Source: Siphonodentalium dalli
Lineage: Eukaryota > Mollusca > Scaphopoda > Gadilida > Siphonodentaliidae
Direction: 5' to 3'
Assembly (NCBI GenBank): GCA_032622095.1
Contig: CP136066.1
Span: 96,001,319-96,065,318 of the forward strand
Length of the DNA: 64,000 nt
The translations under genes and the position numbers were made by a program. Every line of letters begins with the position of its first letter. Positions within the stretch are counted from its first letter, which is position 1. The notes under the pieces are model-generated. The model saw only the letters and a list, made by a program, of their open reading frames with translations. It was not told the DNA's origin and made no database searches. Below are positions 1 through 12,201 of the stretch, piece by piece.

Positions 1-139
1 CAATACATGTAGGCGATCACTACCATATATATGGTAATATAAATTTTTGCCTCAAGGCGACATATAATATTTCCGAATGCCATGCTACATGAAACTAAAT
101 ATGAAATGTTCCAGATACCATAAAATCTCTTACAGGTAC

Positions 140-575
140 CGGTACTTAATCCGATCAGAGGGTCCCCATATAATCACATTCCAACAACAACATTTTTTGA
201 AATGACGCTTCAGTTTCAGAATCTAATAATTGCCCAAAAATAATGAAAAACATCATCAAATATAGTATAAAATTGCACAAAACCTGTTATTTATCACCAT
301 TTTGTTCAACGAAATTTTACCGGTTTGTCAAATATCTGACACAAAAAGCCACTTGATTTTAGAGTTTAATATCCATCTTTGCCCGCAATTTGGTCAATGA
401 AATTCTTCTCGTTGACTGTCTATTGGGCCACTATAATTAAAATAATAGATTTATAACATCGATATCTGATCACTCTGAGCTGTGGTGGGTGGGTTCCTCG
501 ACTCGAATCAAATATTTTTTACCCCCGAAGTCAAGGAAATAGTAATTTGCGACCGTTAATTCGGATTGAGTACCT
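140..575 (+). mobile_element. Diverged copy of the AGGTACT-TIR (TTAA) MITE
   Basis: The left end reads GGTACTTAATCCGATCAGAG and the right end CGGATTGAGTACCT followed by TTAA. These ends, the interior AACAACAACA tract, the 'ACCCCCGAAG' block and the CTCGACTCGAATC block match the better-preserved copies at 3,170-3,649 and 15,170-15,648. The left TTAA is not preserved, so this is an old, slightly shorter copy. There is no coding capacity. Assignment to a piggyBac-like, TTAA-targeting family is inferred from the other copies. Confidence 0.7.
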
Positions 576-2717
576 TTAATATCTAACAGCAACCATATCT
601 CAACCCCACTACAATCTGGGACTAATATATGTTATACATGTATTAGTCCCAGCTACAATCAGTGAACCTGATGAATAATTTTAACAGCATCTGAAAATGA
701 AAGAAACATCCCGCACCTTGTCTACGATATAATGAAAGCCATAATTGTAAATCAATCAGCTCTGCGTGTACCGGTATACATGTATATGTACACATATTGG
801 ACCCACATGAATTGCTATATTCTCCATATTAATTTAAAACGAGCGCACCACTTTAACAAACTCATTATTGAGTATTATATCAATAGCGATGTGTTTGTTA
901 AAGTGGCAAGGTCATTTTAGATTTATACTCCTTTTAACATCAGTAGGCCTACACAATCATTCGTTGCATAACTTTCATTAAATTTTCCTAGTACTGAATA
1001 TAAACAGTACTGGTACAACACTAGCAGTACTTGAACCGACCATACTGTAGGTGTCTGGCCTGTTTATTACCTTTTTAATTTGTTGATAGTTCATTCAGAC
1101 AACATCCTCTAAGTTGCCTAATAATAGAGACAAACTAATAATAGTGATGGTGGGATTTTTTAGCTAAAATTAATAATAGTAACCACAGCAATTTCACTCT
1201 ATGTCTCTTAGTGATCTGATCATGGGAAGTGTTCTCCAAATATAATAACAGTGTTGACACTATCATATTATTGACACTATTATTGCACATGAGAGTACCG
1301 TTACTAGTACATGTAGATGCTAATATGAGTAAGTCATTATCAAGTCTGGCTCTTCTTGAATTCAACTATCATAGTGATATTCAACTACATGTATTATAGC
1401 TTAATTGTACTACCATACACAATGTATACTGGTACGGTATATATGTAAACTCCAGGTTTTCTCTGTTTTTACTAAAACTTCATGGAATCATCTCACTTCG
1501 TAATGCACAACCACATTAAAGTGTACATGTATATAACACTATAATTTTAAAAGAGAAAATGAGAAGGCATCAGATTCCAATATAAAAAGAATTCTACAGC
1601 TTATTGCAGGAGACCTGTTTATTTCATAATGGCAGAAGTACATATGTGCATGTATGCCATTTGAATGACATTTTAATAACTTCTCACCAAGATGATTTCA
1701 AAATTCTAACTACTAGTACAAGTAAATCAGTTAAATAATCAAAAATGCCAGCACCGATATATATACTGTACTACATGTAGTAGGTACCGTACATGAGATA
1801 TTGTCACCACTTCATAATAGTTGAATATATATGGTACATGTACCGGTACAATGGAATTCAAGTTGTATCAGACCTGTTGTTTGGCATAACCAATGTACCA
1901 GTAAGTGACTTTGGTGATCACTGTTAGTCATTGATTTTGATAACATAAGTTCATGATTTTTACAAAATAATTTTAATGAATCAAAACCATGTGCAGCCGC
2001 ATGTGTAACATGTAACTGTCTTTGTCCATTAGTCATTATCCAAGTCTGGTTTAGTCTTGATCTAATGATCAAAGGCGGAATGTTACTAGTATGTACCGGT
2101 AACTTATTATCATGATCCGGGAGTACTGATGAATTATAATCCATTTCACAGCATTGTCCATGTCTGCATGTATCATGACATGTTTGGTAAACATCCTCAC
2201 TCGATTCACTGACACTGGTGAGTGGTGCCATTGCCATTCTAATTCTCCATATCATGTTCTACCCTTCACAAGTTCACACACATGTAGCTACTGTACTTCT
2301 AATCAGTCTAATGTACTATTCAGAATGATAGAATCTGAATGAACATTCAATGACCTTTTACGGCATCAGCGTTGACTGCATTTCAGCGTTGACTGCATTT
2401 CAGCATTGAAGGGATGAGGAGTCCAGAATAGAACTATAATCATCATATTTTGCAATAATCATTACATTCACATTGTTTGCATTCTTCCATTGGGGTCAAT
2501 CAGTGCTATTCTGTATTCACTTATTCGAGTCAATCAATGTCCATGATAATAACAGCTGAATACGGCATAGTCTGACCTGCCACACTCAGTGACTCACACA
2601 CAGTGTCTGTGACCAGTCCAGTGTTAGTTCAGTCATGAACGTAGTGCGCATCCTTCTACGCTGGAAGCAGCAATCTGCGAAAGCGGTCATGTTCATGATG
2701 TTGACCAACTTCACCAA
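576..2717. other. Gene-free unique-looking stretch
   Basis: I recognise no gene or transposon here. The sequence is AT-rich and dotted with TACATGTA and CCGGTAC words. The longest open frame is 147 codons on the minus strand (1,812-2,255). It resembles no family I know, has no paralogue in the window and no visible splice context, so I treat it as chance. A small tandem duplication (AGCGTTGACTGCATTTC, twice plus a partial) lies near 2,367-2,405. Confidence 0.4.
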
Positions 2718-3169
2718 GTCCAGTGGGGACACACTATAAAGTGTATGCCGAGGCCGGCTCCAAATAAAAGGTGTAATCGGGGGTTTTGTGGCGTTTGCTC
2801 TGTTGTTTCTCAATGGATATTAATGAAATTTGGTGTATATGTCCGGACTGGGACATGGAATAGAATGACGTTTGAATTGTTTTTAAATTCACAAATTTGT
2901 TGATTTTATTCAACTTTTTCGTTCTGAAACACACTATAAAGTGTATACGGCCGGCTCCAATTAAAAGGTGTAAGCGGCTTATGTGCTTAGCGATATAGGT
3001 AATCGGATTAACTCTAGACTATTTGTCTTGACGACTCTAGGCTATTAGTCATGAAGTTTTGTATCACTTGAGCATTTTGGGGAAATAATAATTTAGAAAG
3101 TGAAATTCATGATAAAATAAATTTTAAAATTGGCAAAATAATAATTTAAACACTTTTATTTTATTTTAA

Positions 3170-3649
3170 AGGTACTCAACCCATAAAGAGGGTCCCCATC
3201 TCAACAGATTCCAACAACAACAATCCGATCAGAGGGTCCTATATTACTATTTCTTTGGCTTTGGGGGTAAAAAATATTTGATTCGAGTCGAGGAACCCAT
3301 CAAACAAAGCTCAGAGTCATTAGATATTGATTTTTGAAAATTCTTATGTTCTCGAGATGAGTACTTATAACTGCCGTCAATTTGGTAACATGCTCGAGAT
3401 TTTACGCCAAAATTCTATTCAAACAGACAAGGATGGATAACTCTATAATCAAGTGGGTAATAATAACGAATTTTTTACTATCTTCTGGGCCAGAAAGAAT
3501 TCCCGATAATGAAACATAATAGATTTCTAAAATCGATATCTAACAAATCTGAGCTTTGATGGGTGACTTCCTCGACTCGAATCAAATATTTTTGACCCCC
3601 GAAGCCATTGAAATAGTAATTGAGAGGAGTTTTATCGGGTTGAGTACCT
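3170..3649 (+). mobile_element. TTAA MITE (AGGTACTCAAYCC TIR) nested in the foldback left arm
   Basis: A 480-bp element with inverted ends AGGTACTCAACCC and GGGTTGAGTACCT, flanked by TTAA at 3,166-3,169 and 3,650-3,653. The right arm of the host foldback keeps the uninterrupted sequence with a single TTAA, which proves both the insertion and the duplication. There is no coding capacity. TTAA duplication with short TIRs is the hallmark of piggyBac-type (or Kolobok-type) elements. Naming the superfamily is inference. Confidence 0.93.
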
Positions 3650-3740
3650 TTAAACGATAACTTTATTTAATCATAATACATATATATATACGTTTGTAGC
3701 AAATGTTTGTAGATGTTGTTGCATGTGTATTAATCTGCAC

Positions 3741-4118
3741 ATTAATATTCAGATAGTTGTCTCGGTATCGTCTCCATATTGTCGCCATTGCTTTGTCAAC
3801 GTTATTGGCCCGTATCTTATATATACGGAAGGCGATGGTGACGTGGTCGAACCTTGGGGCTTGATACCGAGACCACTATTTGAATATTAATTTCGCATAT
3901 AACCTGTATGATGAATATCATTGATTATTCTTTATCATTTTATGGAGGCTATTATGTCATACTTGTGACATTAATATTCAGATAGTTGTCTCGGTATCGT
4001 CTCCATATTGTCGCCATTGCTTTGCCAACGTTATTGGCCCGTATCTTATATACGGAAGGCGATGGTGACGTGGTCGGAACTTGGGGCTTGATACCGAGAC
4101 CACTATTTGAATATTAAT
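3741..4118. repeat. Two small TIR repeats duplicated in tandem inside the foldback loop
   Basis: Positions 3,741-3,891 and 3,970-4,118 are near-identical ~150-bp units. Each begins ATTAATATTCAGATAGTTGT and ends with the approximate inverse, giving ~29-bp inverted ends. The shared flank TTTCGCATATAACCTGTAT after both units indicates that a small MITE-like element was duplicated together with its flank, not inserted twice. They form the central loop of the larger foldback element. Confidence 0.75.
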
Positions 4119-6423
4119 TTCGCATATAACCTGTATCGTTGAATTTCATGTATGTCTCATGTTTGTTATTATATTTTATGTATTTATTATATATGTATTA
4201 TGATTAAATAAAGTTATCGTTTAAAATAAAATAAAAGTGTTTAAATTATTATTTTGCCAATTTTAAAATTTATTTTATCATGAATTTCACTTTCTAAATT
4301 ATTATTTCCCCAAAATGCTCAAGTGATACAAAACTTCATGACTAATAGCCTAGAGTCGTCAAGACAAATAGTCTAGAGTTAATCCGATTACCTATATCGC
4401 TAAGCACATAAGCCGCTTACACCTTTTAATTGGAGCCGGCCGTATACACTTTATAGTGTGTTTCAGAACGAAAAAGTTGAATAAAATCAACAAATTTGTG
4501 AATTTAAAAACAATTCAAACGTCATTCTATTCCATGTCCCAGTCCGGACATATACACCAAATTTCATTAATATCCATTGAGAAACAACAGAGCAAACGCC
4601 ACAAAACCCCCGATTACACCTTTTATTTGGAGCCGGCCTCGGCCTCGGCATACACTTTATAGTGTGTCCCGTCCAGTGTGCGATATTCGGATTGGTCCCG
4701 TCACTTCACATGATATTTTCTGATAATTAAGCGGTATTTCTAACATCCAACGGGTTAAAACAGTCTATATCTAATCCGTTGTGTACACGAAAGAATGAGA
4801 TACACATTTTCTGCGAATAATGAACGAAACAAGCAGATATGACAGATGAAAAAAACTATTTATTTTTAACACATAAAAATTCGGAAATTCCACACTGGAA
4901 GTGTGAAATAACGTACTCTAACTCTGGGAACAATTTATCCCCAATTTCATGTACAAGAATGTTTAAACATTATCATAACATATTCGACTTGTTTTTAATT
5001 TGTTTTCGTGAAAAGGAATGATAAAAGGCACAATAAACATATCTAGAACGACAACTAAATCCAAATTAGCCATTTCCCCGTCATATTTCGGTCAGGCAAG
5101 CGAGGTACAAAAATGTATGAATCTGAGTACGAAAGTCGGAGTGTTCCTCTATCGTATTGCAATAATCGCCAACCTATTATAATATAAAAAGCTATGCAGG
5201 GGGATAACTCGGAAAAAAAATTATTGTTGCGGAAAAAGTCTCATTGTGAGACTTTAAGTAGTAAGTTAAGTTCCCGCTCATTTAGACTGGTTATCGACAA
5301 TTTTCTACAGTCCGGAACGAAAAAATGTGGGCTTGTGCAATCTTTATGTACGGCATTGAGAGGTTATCGAGAAAGAGCCGAGTCCGAGTTGACATTATTG
5401 TGTGACAGGGATGCTGGATAGCGGCTGGGGTGGGGTGGGCGAATCAGCGCATGTATCTTAGTGTCTATAGTCAATGCATGGCCTTATATTCGCATATGGA
5501 TCTTAGACTTGTATGAGTTCCACGATGTGAATTCGAACATGAGTTCATCGCAGGCTCTTGAAATGACGAGCTTTGCGTTTACTGACGAGTGGCGGTGTCA
5601 GAAATAAGACAATATAATTATATGGATCGATGCATGACTGCGACCATGCATTCACGCCGAGTTAATCAGCCGAGAGCAATGATCAGGAGGCGATTTTTTT
5701 ATTTGAGACGACATAACTCGTATATTATCGACCACCGCTCTCTACGTGTAGCAAGAATCAAAATAAATCGGCGATGTCATCAGGACACACATAGGTCATT
5801 TTTCGATTCAAAGGGAAATGAAAAATATTTGTTAGAGTAACTTTTTTATTATTTTTATGCAGATGTTTTATGCGGTTGTCATACCATGGATATATATATA
5901 AAACTACGTTTTCGTTAGCACACTCGTATTAAGGGGTGTCATCGTTACGGGTGTGTATATCATATATACAGTATGCTGTACAACGGTCATCCCACCCCTG
6001 CAACAAAAAAAACATGACAAAAATTTGGACAGCCTTGAAAATCACGACATATGGGCGTGGGCATAAACTCAATAAAAATAATATTCTCTATATAAAATTG
6101 TCACTATTTCTAAAACATATTTTTATAAAGAGCGTTTGTGTTACCTTTCCTATATGACATATCTGCTTTGTAAACAGCCGACGGAAATTTGGAAAGAGGA
6201 AAGAATCAATACATTAATTGATCTCAGTTTACCCCATCTCCCACACACACATGGAATAACATAGAGGATATTGTGAGCTTTGAGCTAGGCCATAATTCTT
6301 ATCAAAAGTTTAATTCGTGGGTAATACAATTTTATAATATATATTATCTATAGGTCACATACGCAGCTGATAATTGACTATATCCTACATTCGACGAGGC
6401 TCGGGTGGCTAGTTGGTCTCTGT

Positions 6424-6439
6424 GGGGGGGGGGGGGGGG
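6424..6439 (+). repeat. Poly-G run (16 nt)
   Basis: An uninterrupted run of sixteen G, able in principle to form a G-quadruplex. Companion runs lie at 6,759, 9,449, 13,965 (as C) and 14,347 (as C). Confidence 0.95.
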
Positions 6440-6758
6440 TACATCGTGCAATTTCCAACTGCACCCGCCCCTTAATTGAACCGGGCCAAACTTCTATGTT
6501 CGCGAAATGCCATGTCCACCCCACCCGTTGGATTTAAACTTTCCAATTGGTATCTCAAATATTCCAACAGTTCGAAATTTCTAACCTGACGCCCCTAAAG
6601 TTGGTGATTTTCGGTTGCTGCTGTTTGTCTAAAACAACACATTCCTTTACTAGTTAGAAATTCAAACAATTGAAACCTATATATAGTGGACGATTAATGT
6701 TCTTGTCGGGCATGAAATTTCCAATTGCTAAACATTTTGACCAAAGTGTGTGTGTGGT

Positions 6759-6775
6759 GGGGGGGGGGGGGGGGG
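6759..6775 (+). repeat. Poly-G run (17 nt) next to a GT repeat
   Basis: Seventeen G directly follow a short GTGTGTGTG tract. The length in the source molecule is uncertain because homopolymers are error-prone. Confidence 0.95.
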
Positions 6776-7122
6776 TGTAGACAACACACAAACCCCATTC
6801 GCCACGTCCCTGATGATAAGTCTGTACTCTGAATTGTTTTTACCAAATTAACCCTATGGTTATACGGTGGGGGAGGGGTTGCCCTCTCCAAACTTTGGTT
6901 TTGGAATGTTTGAGGTATCAGTTGGAATGTTTAAACCCAAAGAGAATTTGGTGTTGTTTAAGGGGGTATAGTTGGACATTTCGAGGCGAACACCCCCTCT
7001 CATTCTGTAGCCACGACCCTGTATACCAGACGACGAATTGCCCACCCAGACAATGTACAGATATCTCCGTAATTGCAAAATAACATAGGCCGCCATACTT
7101 GTGATCGATATGCCACTTATCA

Positions 7123-7304
7123 CGTGGGTCTTAACTTTAAGATTATCTTATGACACCTCACAGCAGTCTTAAAGTTAAGACCAAAGTTAAGACCATCTTA
7201 AGTTAAGACCTTGTTCGTGATACGCACTTATGACTGAAGTTTGAACTTATGACCATCTTAAGTCCCAACTATGTCATAAGTTGCTTTCATGAAACAGGGC
7301 CCTG
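7123..7304. repeat. Palindromic AAGTTAAGACC / CTTAAGT repeat, MITE-like end
   Basis: AAGTTAAGACC and its inverse (GGTCTTAACTTTAAGA) recur several times in 180 bp with CTTATGAC variants. The stretch finishes in CATGAAACAGGGCCCTGG. That ending resembles the 'GGGCCCTGTTTCAT' end of short dispersed repeats in many marine invertebrates (from general familiarity, not a search). No second terminus was identified. Confidence 0.5.
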
Positions 7305-7475
7305 GTGTCTGCTTTGACTACAGAATGCTACACCAGGCGCTAAACAGTGGCGCATTATATATTGACTGTCAAAATGTTTTTTCGCGCCAGGACATCAGAC
7401 AATGACACGTGACAGGTGTATTTTAACCGTATGAGGATATGTTTGAATGCTATCACATCACGTGATTTTCCACCA

Positions 7476-7809
7476 CGGGATAAAAGTTAATTCCCGGGAG
7501 ATAAGTTATCTCCCTGTGAGAAAAGTTAATTCCCGGGAGAAAAGTGTTCTCCCTGGGAGATAAGTTATCTCCCTGGGAGAAAAGTTAATTCCCGGGAGAA
7601 AAGTTTTCTCCCTGGGAGATAAGTTATCTCCCTGTGAGATAAGTTAATTCCCGGGAGAAAAGTTTTCTCCCTGGGAGATAAGTTATCTCCCTGGGAGAAA
7701 GGTTAATTCCCGGGAGAAAAGTTTTCTCCCAGGGAGATAAGTTAATTCCCGGGAGAAAAATTTTCTCCCAGGGAGATAAGTTATTTCCAGGGAGAAAAGT
7801 TATCTCCCA
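7476..7809. repeat. Palindromic minisatellite, 59-bp period made of three ~20-bp hairpin units
   Basis: The unit GGGAGATAAGTTATCTCCC is a perfect palindrome. It alternates with GGGAGAAAAGTTAATTCCC and GGGAGAAAAGTTTTCTCCC. The full triplet recurs with ATAAGTTATCTCCC starting at 7,501, 7,560, 7,619 and 7,678, giving a 59-bp period. The last units degenerate towards 7,809. Single strands of this tract could fold into a row of hairpins. No coding potential. Confidence 0.93.
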
Positions 7810-10800
7810 TGTGGAAAGTTAAAATAGAAAGTAAAATGGAAATATTTTAATGAATATATATAAAAAATTCAATAAAAAAGGAAATATTTTAATGAATATA
7901 TAACAAAAATTAAATGGCCCTAATAGGCTTCCGTACATGTCCGGATGTCAATATAATTGTCTATATACTCCGTCAAACTGTCTGTAATGTATGTAAATGT
8001 AACGCAATATATCTGATTTGTTTGGTATAAACTCAGGAATCATACTATTTTTCGCTCAGTTTTAAATTCGCGCACCCATCGGTGCGCAAAAAATAGTGCT
8101 GCGCGAATTTAAATACGAGTAAGGTAATCCTTTATTAATGATATATCTTGCAATTTTGGCTAGATTTATGTAAATGTGCGTTGTTTGCCCCTTATAACGA
8201 ATCGTATTATTGAATCATACATAATTCACGTCAGTTCACAATATTTCACAAGAGTATCGAACGCGTCTTGAAACGCAATACCGGAATAACCCTCGAGGAT
8301 CACATCAAGAAGATATGGCACAGAAATCAATGGATTTTCCGAGGACTTTGACCAAACCACGCGCATCTTATCACATATATAATACAAACAAAATGACAGT
8401 CGTTTAACAATGCATGAATCAGAGCTTTAATGAAGGCAAAATGTCCTAGTTGTCTATACCTGTTTGCTTTTCTGAAATTGATCTTCGTTGCATTTTAAGT
8501 TATGCAAATGTGCGTTAACAATTTGGACCAGTTATATTCGCCGCTTAATAATGGACTGGTTGATAATGCAATATAACGCCAGTGTCCTGGCAGCGCGTTG
8601 TATTCGCTTATTGGCTGGCTTCACAAATACAAAACACGGTAAGTATAATTCTGTTCGTTATCTTCAACGCGTGGATTTCGTAAATTTGCCGATGTTTAGC
8701 TAGTACAACCATGCACCACCACCCAACCGCACAAATTAGGTATAAAATGGGCTATATGATGTTTAATATCTAGGAATAGTAAATCCAAATTTACCGTTAT
8801 GAAAATCTAGCTATGGCTCAATATCTATAAAGTGATATATACTTTCATGGACATGGTGCAGGTGAGATCTGTTATCGTATATATATATATGCATGCATTG
8901 CTCGTTCATTCACGGCAACATCTCGTGCAATTTTGGCTGGATTTATGAAAAACATGTGTATGTCCCTTAATGCCCAGTGCTTTTTGCAACACTTTGTTTT
9001 TTCTGATACAAATTTTCTAGCCCATAATATGGATCTTCTAAATAAAAGACAATACCTGGGGACTTAAATTTCCCTCTTAGGGTGCATTTACATTGCTATA
9101 GAAATGTACACAGATCTACACGCAGACAGTGTAAACGGGTTGATATAGAAATGCACACAGAAAGAAAACGGTATTAGTTCGTGTGAGCAAAAATCGTGAC
9201 CGCTACACGTCACGGTCAACGCCCATATATTGCGACAGGCAAATCAGTTTTGATTAATTGTTACTCGGGCTTGGCGAATGTTTTCGTTGTCATTTCAACC
9301 CGTGTATTTCGAATATTGAACACGGATAGGGACGTGGCAACTTGTTCAACGGTTGGATATTTCATACCTGACACAACATTAGTTGTAATTTCCAAACCAA
9401 CAATAGATTAAAAATGATCTTGTAGTTTGATTTTCAAACATTTTATTCGGGGGGGGGGGGGTATTGTTTTCGGCCCGTTTCAAACGAAGGATTTATTGTA
9501 TTAAATCCGTCGGTGACAGGTGGGATTTTTCCGGGCACATATGCCGGGGTGGGTGGGTGGTCGATGGGACCAACAATAATATTTTTCTGCAACTCAAAAT
9601 GTTTTCCTGCAATTTTTTTTACTGTTTTTGCAATGAGTTTGGCTTAAACCCCTTAGAATAAGAGAAATAATGTAATTCTAACTGCTAAACTGACTGCAGG
9701 CAGTTATCGTGTTGTATTTTGTTGCAAATTTTGAAATCTAAGATGGCCGCTGGCAGCCATGTTTTTTTGGCCGAATGACCCCAAAATGACTCGTTCCTAT
9801 TTACATGTCAATGTTAACATCCATGACGAATAATATGCTCAGAAATTCATATACAGCTGTTTACAGTGAATTTCCCCCCGGAAATCTCTGTTTTAGTGTT
9901 AAAAAGGGGGGTGGGTGTCCAAAAATGTTCGGAAAAAACTGCCGAAAACGGAAACAAATTTGGAAGCGGGGGTGGGTGGGTCCCAACAAGGGTCGAAAGG
10001 TAAAAATCAGCATAAGTACCTGAACAAAAATTCCGACCCCCGCCCCCTATCGGTGATCCGATTGCGGTCAATTTTGTTTCAGGCGGACGCATCTTCGTCG
10101 CGTCGAATCTAATACATCGGTCGATTTATTTAAAGGTGCACTCCCGGTTACCGTTACAAAATGGTCACGCGTAGATTTAGAGGTATACATATACCTGTAT
10201 GTTATACATATATATTAAAATACATTATAAATGATGTATATGTATGTGTGATATTGCAGCGCGAATATACGTGCACACGCACATGAGGATGTATACAGCA
10301 CATAATCACATATAGGTATATGCCCTCTAAATCGCGATGAGAAAACAAATTACCCAACAAAATAGCACCACACAAACGTTGAAATTTTACCTAATGTTGG
10401 GCAATGTTTTTACAAAACGCAGGGTAACAATTTACCCGATATTATTTTGTACTATGCGTTGTGCCATTTTTTGTAGGCTTAGGCGATATGTAGTAAAATT
10501 GTGAGTCCCCAAGCAACTTATATGTATATATATGGATGCACGTGGCAGTAAAACGTAGACACCACAATGTCACAAGGGATGTGGCCGCTGTCAATATGTT
10601 CCCATTTTATTAGAGATAGAAACATATATTTCACAATTTGCACTTGTTGAAAATTTAAATATAAGAACAATCTTATTTTATTTTTAGTCTAAACTATTTT
10701 TTTTTCAAGCACATTAAAATCTACGTTGACATTGGGCAACTAAGCGGATTATCGTTTTATCATTAAATTATTCTAAACAGAACAAATTTATCCCATGGAG

Positions 10801-10825
10801 ATAATTTAAGACAATCAGAAACCAC
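7810..10825. other. Gene-free stretch
   Basis: I recognise no gene. A 13-bp inverted repeat (TTTAAATTCGCGC and its inverse) spans 8,061-8,113 around a GC-rich loop. A 13-G run lies at 9,449-9,461. The words AAGATGGCCGCTGGCAGCCA near 9,740 resemble the unit start of the tandem repeat at 17,424. The segment 9,880-10,000 is G-rich with GGGGGGTGGGTG words. The short open frames here match nothing known to me. Confidence 0.35.
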
Positions 10826-10924
10826 TGGTCCCCAGAACAAAAAGGGACCCCACCACAATAATACTTAATCCTATCTGTATGATTAAGTATTATTGGGGGT
10901 GGTGTCAATTTTTTTTCTGGGTAC
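10826..10924. repeat. Long hairpin with ~40-bp arms
   Basis: CCCAGAAC...AATAATACTTAATC is followed after about 10 nt by GATTAAGTATTATT...TTCTGGG. The arms are about 40 bp with a few mismatches, and the loop is CTATCTGTAT. It looks like a small snap-back element or a collapsed MITE. No clear target-site duplication was found. Confidence 0.8.
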
Positions 10925-11289
10925 CTGTATCAGAAACGCCACAAAACGCATCGAAAAAGATAGCGATGCTGGAAAGCTTGCGGGGACAAATACGTCACAA
11001 ACATGGCGTCATGTGGGTATTTCCGCAGATATGGGGAACTCCCTCATTATCTTATCATTATCATATCATTTGCATTCGGTACTTCGGCAGCTTTCGACTT
11101 CTCGTGTGTGTATATAGCATGTATTAGATTCGAGTCGTTAAAAATCCGTCGTATGAAACAAAGACGGATTTCAGACGCATCACCGATGAAGATTCGTCTG
11201 AATTGGATGGAGATTCGTCTGTGTCTGACAGGGATCTAATTACTCCCTCCGGGTGTATAATAAACTGGAGATTATTGGTGTAAAAGCAT

Positions 11290-11784
11290 GGGGATTTTAT
11301 TTATAGAAAGGGAATTTTTGGGACACACTAAACGTTGTAGTGCGCCCAGAGTCCGAGTCCGGTAAAATGTATTTGGGAATTTCAATTTCGTTTATTGTCA
11401 ATAATGTTGATTTTTGGTTTGTGATAAGCTATACCAATTACAAATAGAAGAAATGAAAAATATAATCTGTAAGTCTTATATTTCATTTTAATCCCCGCCC
11501 TCCGAGTGCACAATCAGCTGCTGTCTATTGGTCTTCAACGGGCGCCGCATTGAAGTTTTATTTATAGAAATGGGATTTTTTGGGACACGTTAAAAGTTGT
11601 AGTGCGACCCCGATGCCGAGTGTCCGGTGTTCTGTCGTGATGTATATTCGCCGTTATTATTATTTCACGCAGTGGGTGTCTCTCGAGACATGCTTTAGTA
11701 TTATGTCAATAATGTTGATTTTTGGTTTGTGAAAAGCTATGCCAATTACAAATGGAAGAAATGAAAAAGATAATTTGTAAGTCA
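11290..11784. repeat. Direct duplication of a GGGACAC-containing segment
   Basis: Segments 11,290-11,480 and 11,551-11,784 share, in order, TTTATTTATAGAAA, TTTTTGGGACAC, GTTGTAGTGCG, GTCAATAATGTTGATTTTTG and CTATGCCAATTACAAATGGA-like blocks, with different spacer lengths. They are two diverged copies in the same orientation. GGGACACACTA also resembles the first bases of the foldback element at 2,726, though the similarity is short. Confidence 0.75.
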
Positions 11785-12201
11785 GCCACCGGTTCGTTAA
11801 TTAGGTGCGGATCGGTGTGAAAATTTGCAGTAGGTCCCTATTGTGGAGTTAATTTTGCGTAGATCCCCGAATTCGCGGACGTCCCCTATAATTGGTCGAA
11901 ATATGTTGATTTTAATGAGGGAACGGGTGCGTATATGTCAATTAATTGATACGTATTTTAAAGAGTGTAGTCGAGTCAGTCACCGCTTCGTTAAGTAGGT
12001 GCTGATCGGTGTGACAATTTGAAGTAGGTCCCTATTTGCGGAGGTCCATTTGTGGAAATCCTCGCATTCGCGGAGGTCCCCTAAAATGGTCGAAATATGT
12101 TGATTTTAATGAGGGAACGTGTGCGTATATATGACAATTGATACGTATTTTAAACAAATAACGACACGGTCATCATAATAGTGGTTTGTTCTATAAATTA
12201 T
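11785..12201. repeat. Two diverged copies of a ~190-bp dispersed repeat
   Basis: Segments 11,785-11,965 and 11,976-12,201 both carry GCAGTAGGTCCC-like, CCCGAATTCGCGGA-like, GTTGATTTTAATGAGGGAAC and TTGATACGTATTTTAAA blocks. A third copy lies at 20,979-21,172. Flanking similarity suggests the repeats belong to one larger, unnamed element. No coding content. Confidence 0.75.

Larger units (their letters stand above)
2726..4670. mobile_element. Foldback DNA transposon with ~480-bp inverted arms and 8-bp TSD
   Basis: The element starts GGGACACACTATAAAGTG and ends with its reverse complement. It is flanked on both sides by GTCCAGTG (2,718-2,725 and 4,671-4,678), an 8-bp target-site duplication. 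The left arm (2,726-3,169 continuing at 3,654 to about 3,688) and right arm (about 4,190-4,670) are nearly identical inverted copies. The right arm has an extra CTCGGC. Each arm carries the terminal subrepeat twice (near 2,730 and 2,932 on the left). The left arm is split by a 480-bp MITE. No transposase is present, so it is non-autonomous. An 8-bp TSD fits the hAT superfamily, while arms this long also resemble Mutator-like or Foldback elements. The class is inference; the boundaries are directly visible. The matching 66- and 68-codon open frames in the two arms are by-products of the inverted repeat. Confidence 0.9.
4679..7122. other. Gene-free stretch with two unrecognised short open frames and poly-G runs
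   Basis: Open frames at 5,194-5,421 (75 codons) and 5,589-5,840 (83 codons, arginine-rich) on the plus strand match nothing I recognise. They have no repeat partner in the window and are probably chance. Poly-G runs occur at 6,424-6,439 (16 G) and 6,759-6,775 (17 G). The stretch around 6,850-7,020 is G-rich with repeated GTTTGGAATGTTT-like words. I see nothing else to annotate. Confidence 0.35.

Noticed and set aside
1812-2255. 147-codon minus-strand open frame
   Set aside because: Longest frame in unique sequence but with no recognisable motif, codon pattern or splice context. Chance is the simplest explanation.
2734-4662. Matching 66- and 68-codon frames in the foldback arms
   Set aside because: Identical only because the arms are inverted copies. 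No domain and no independent conservation.
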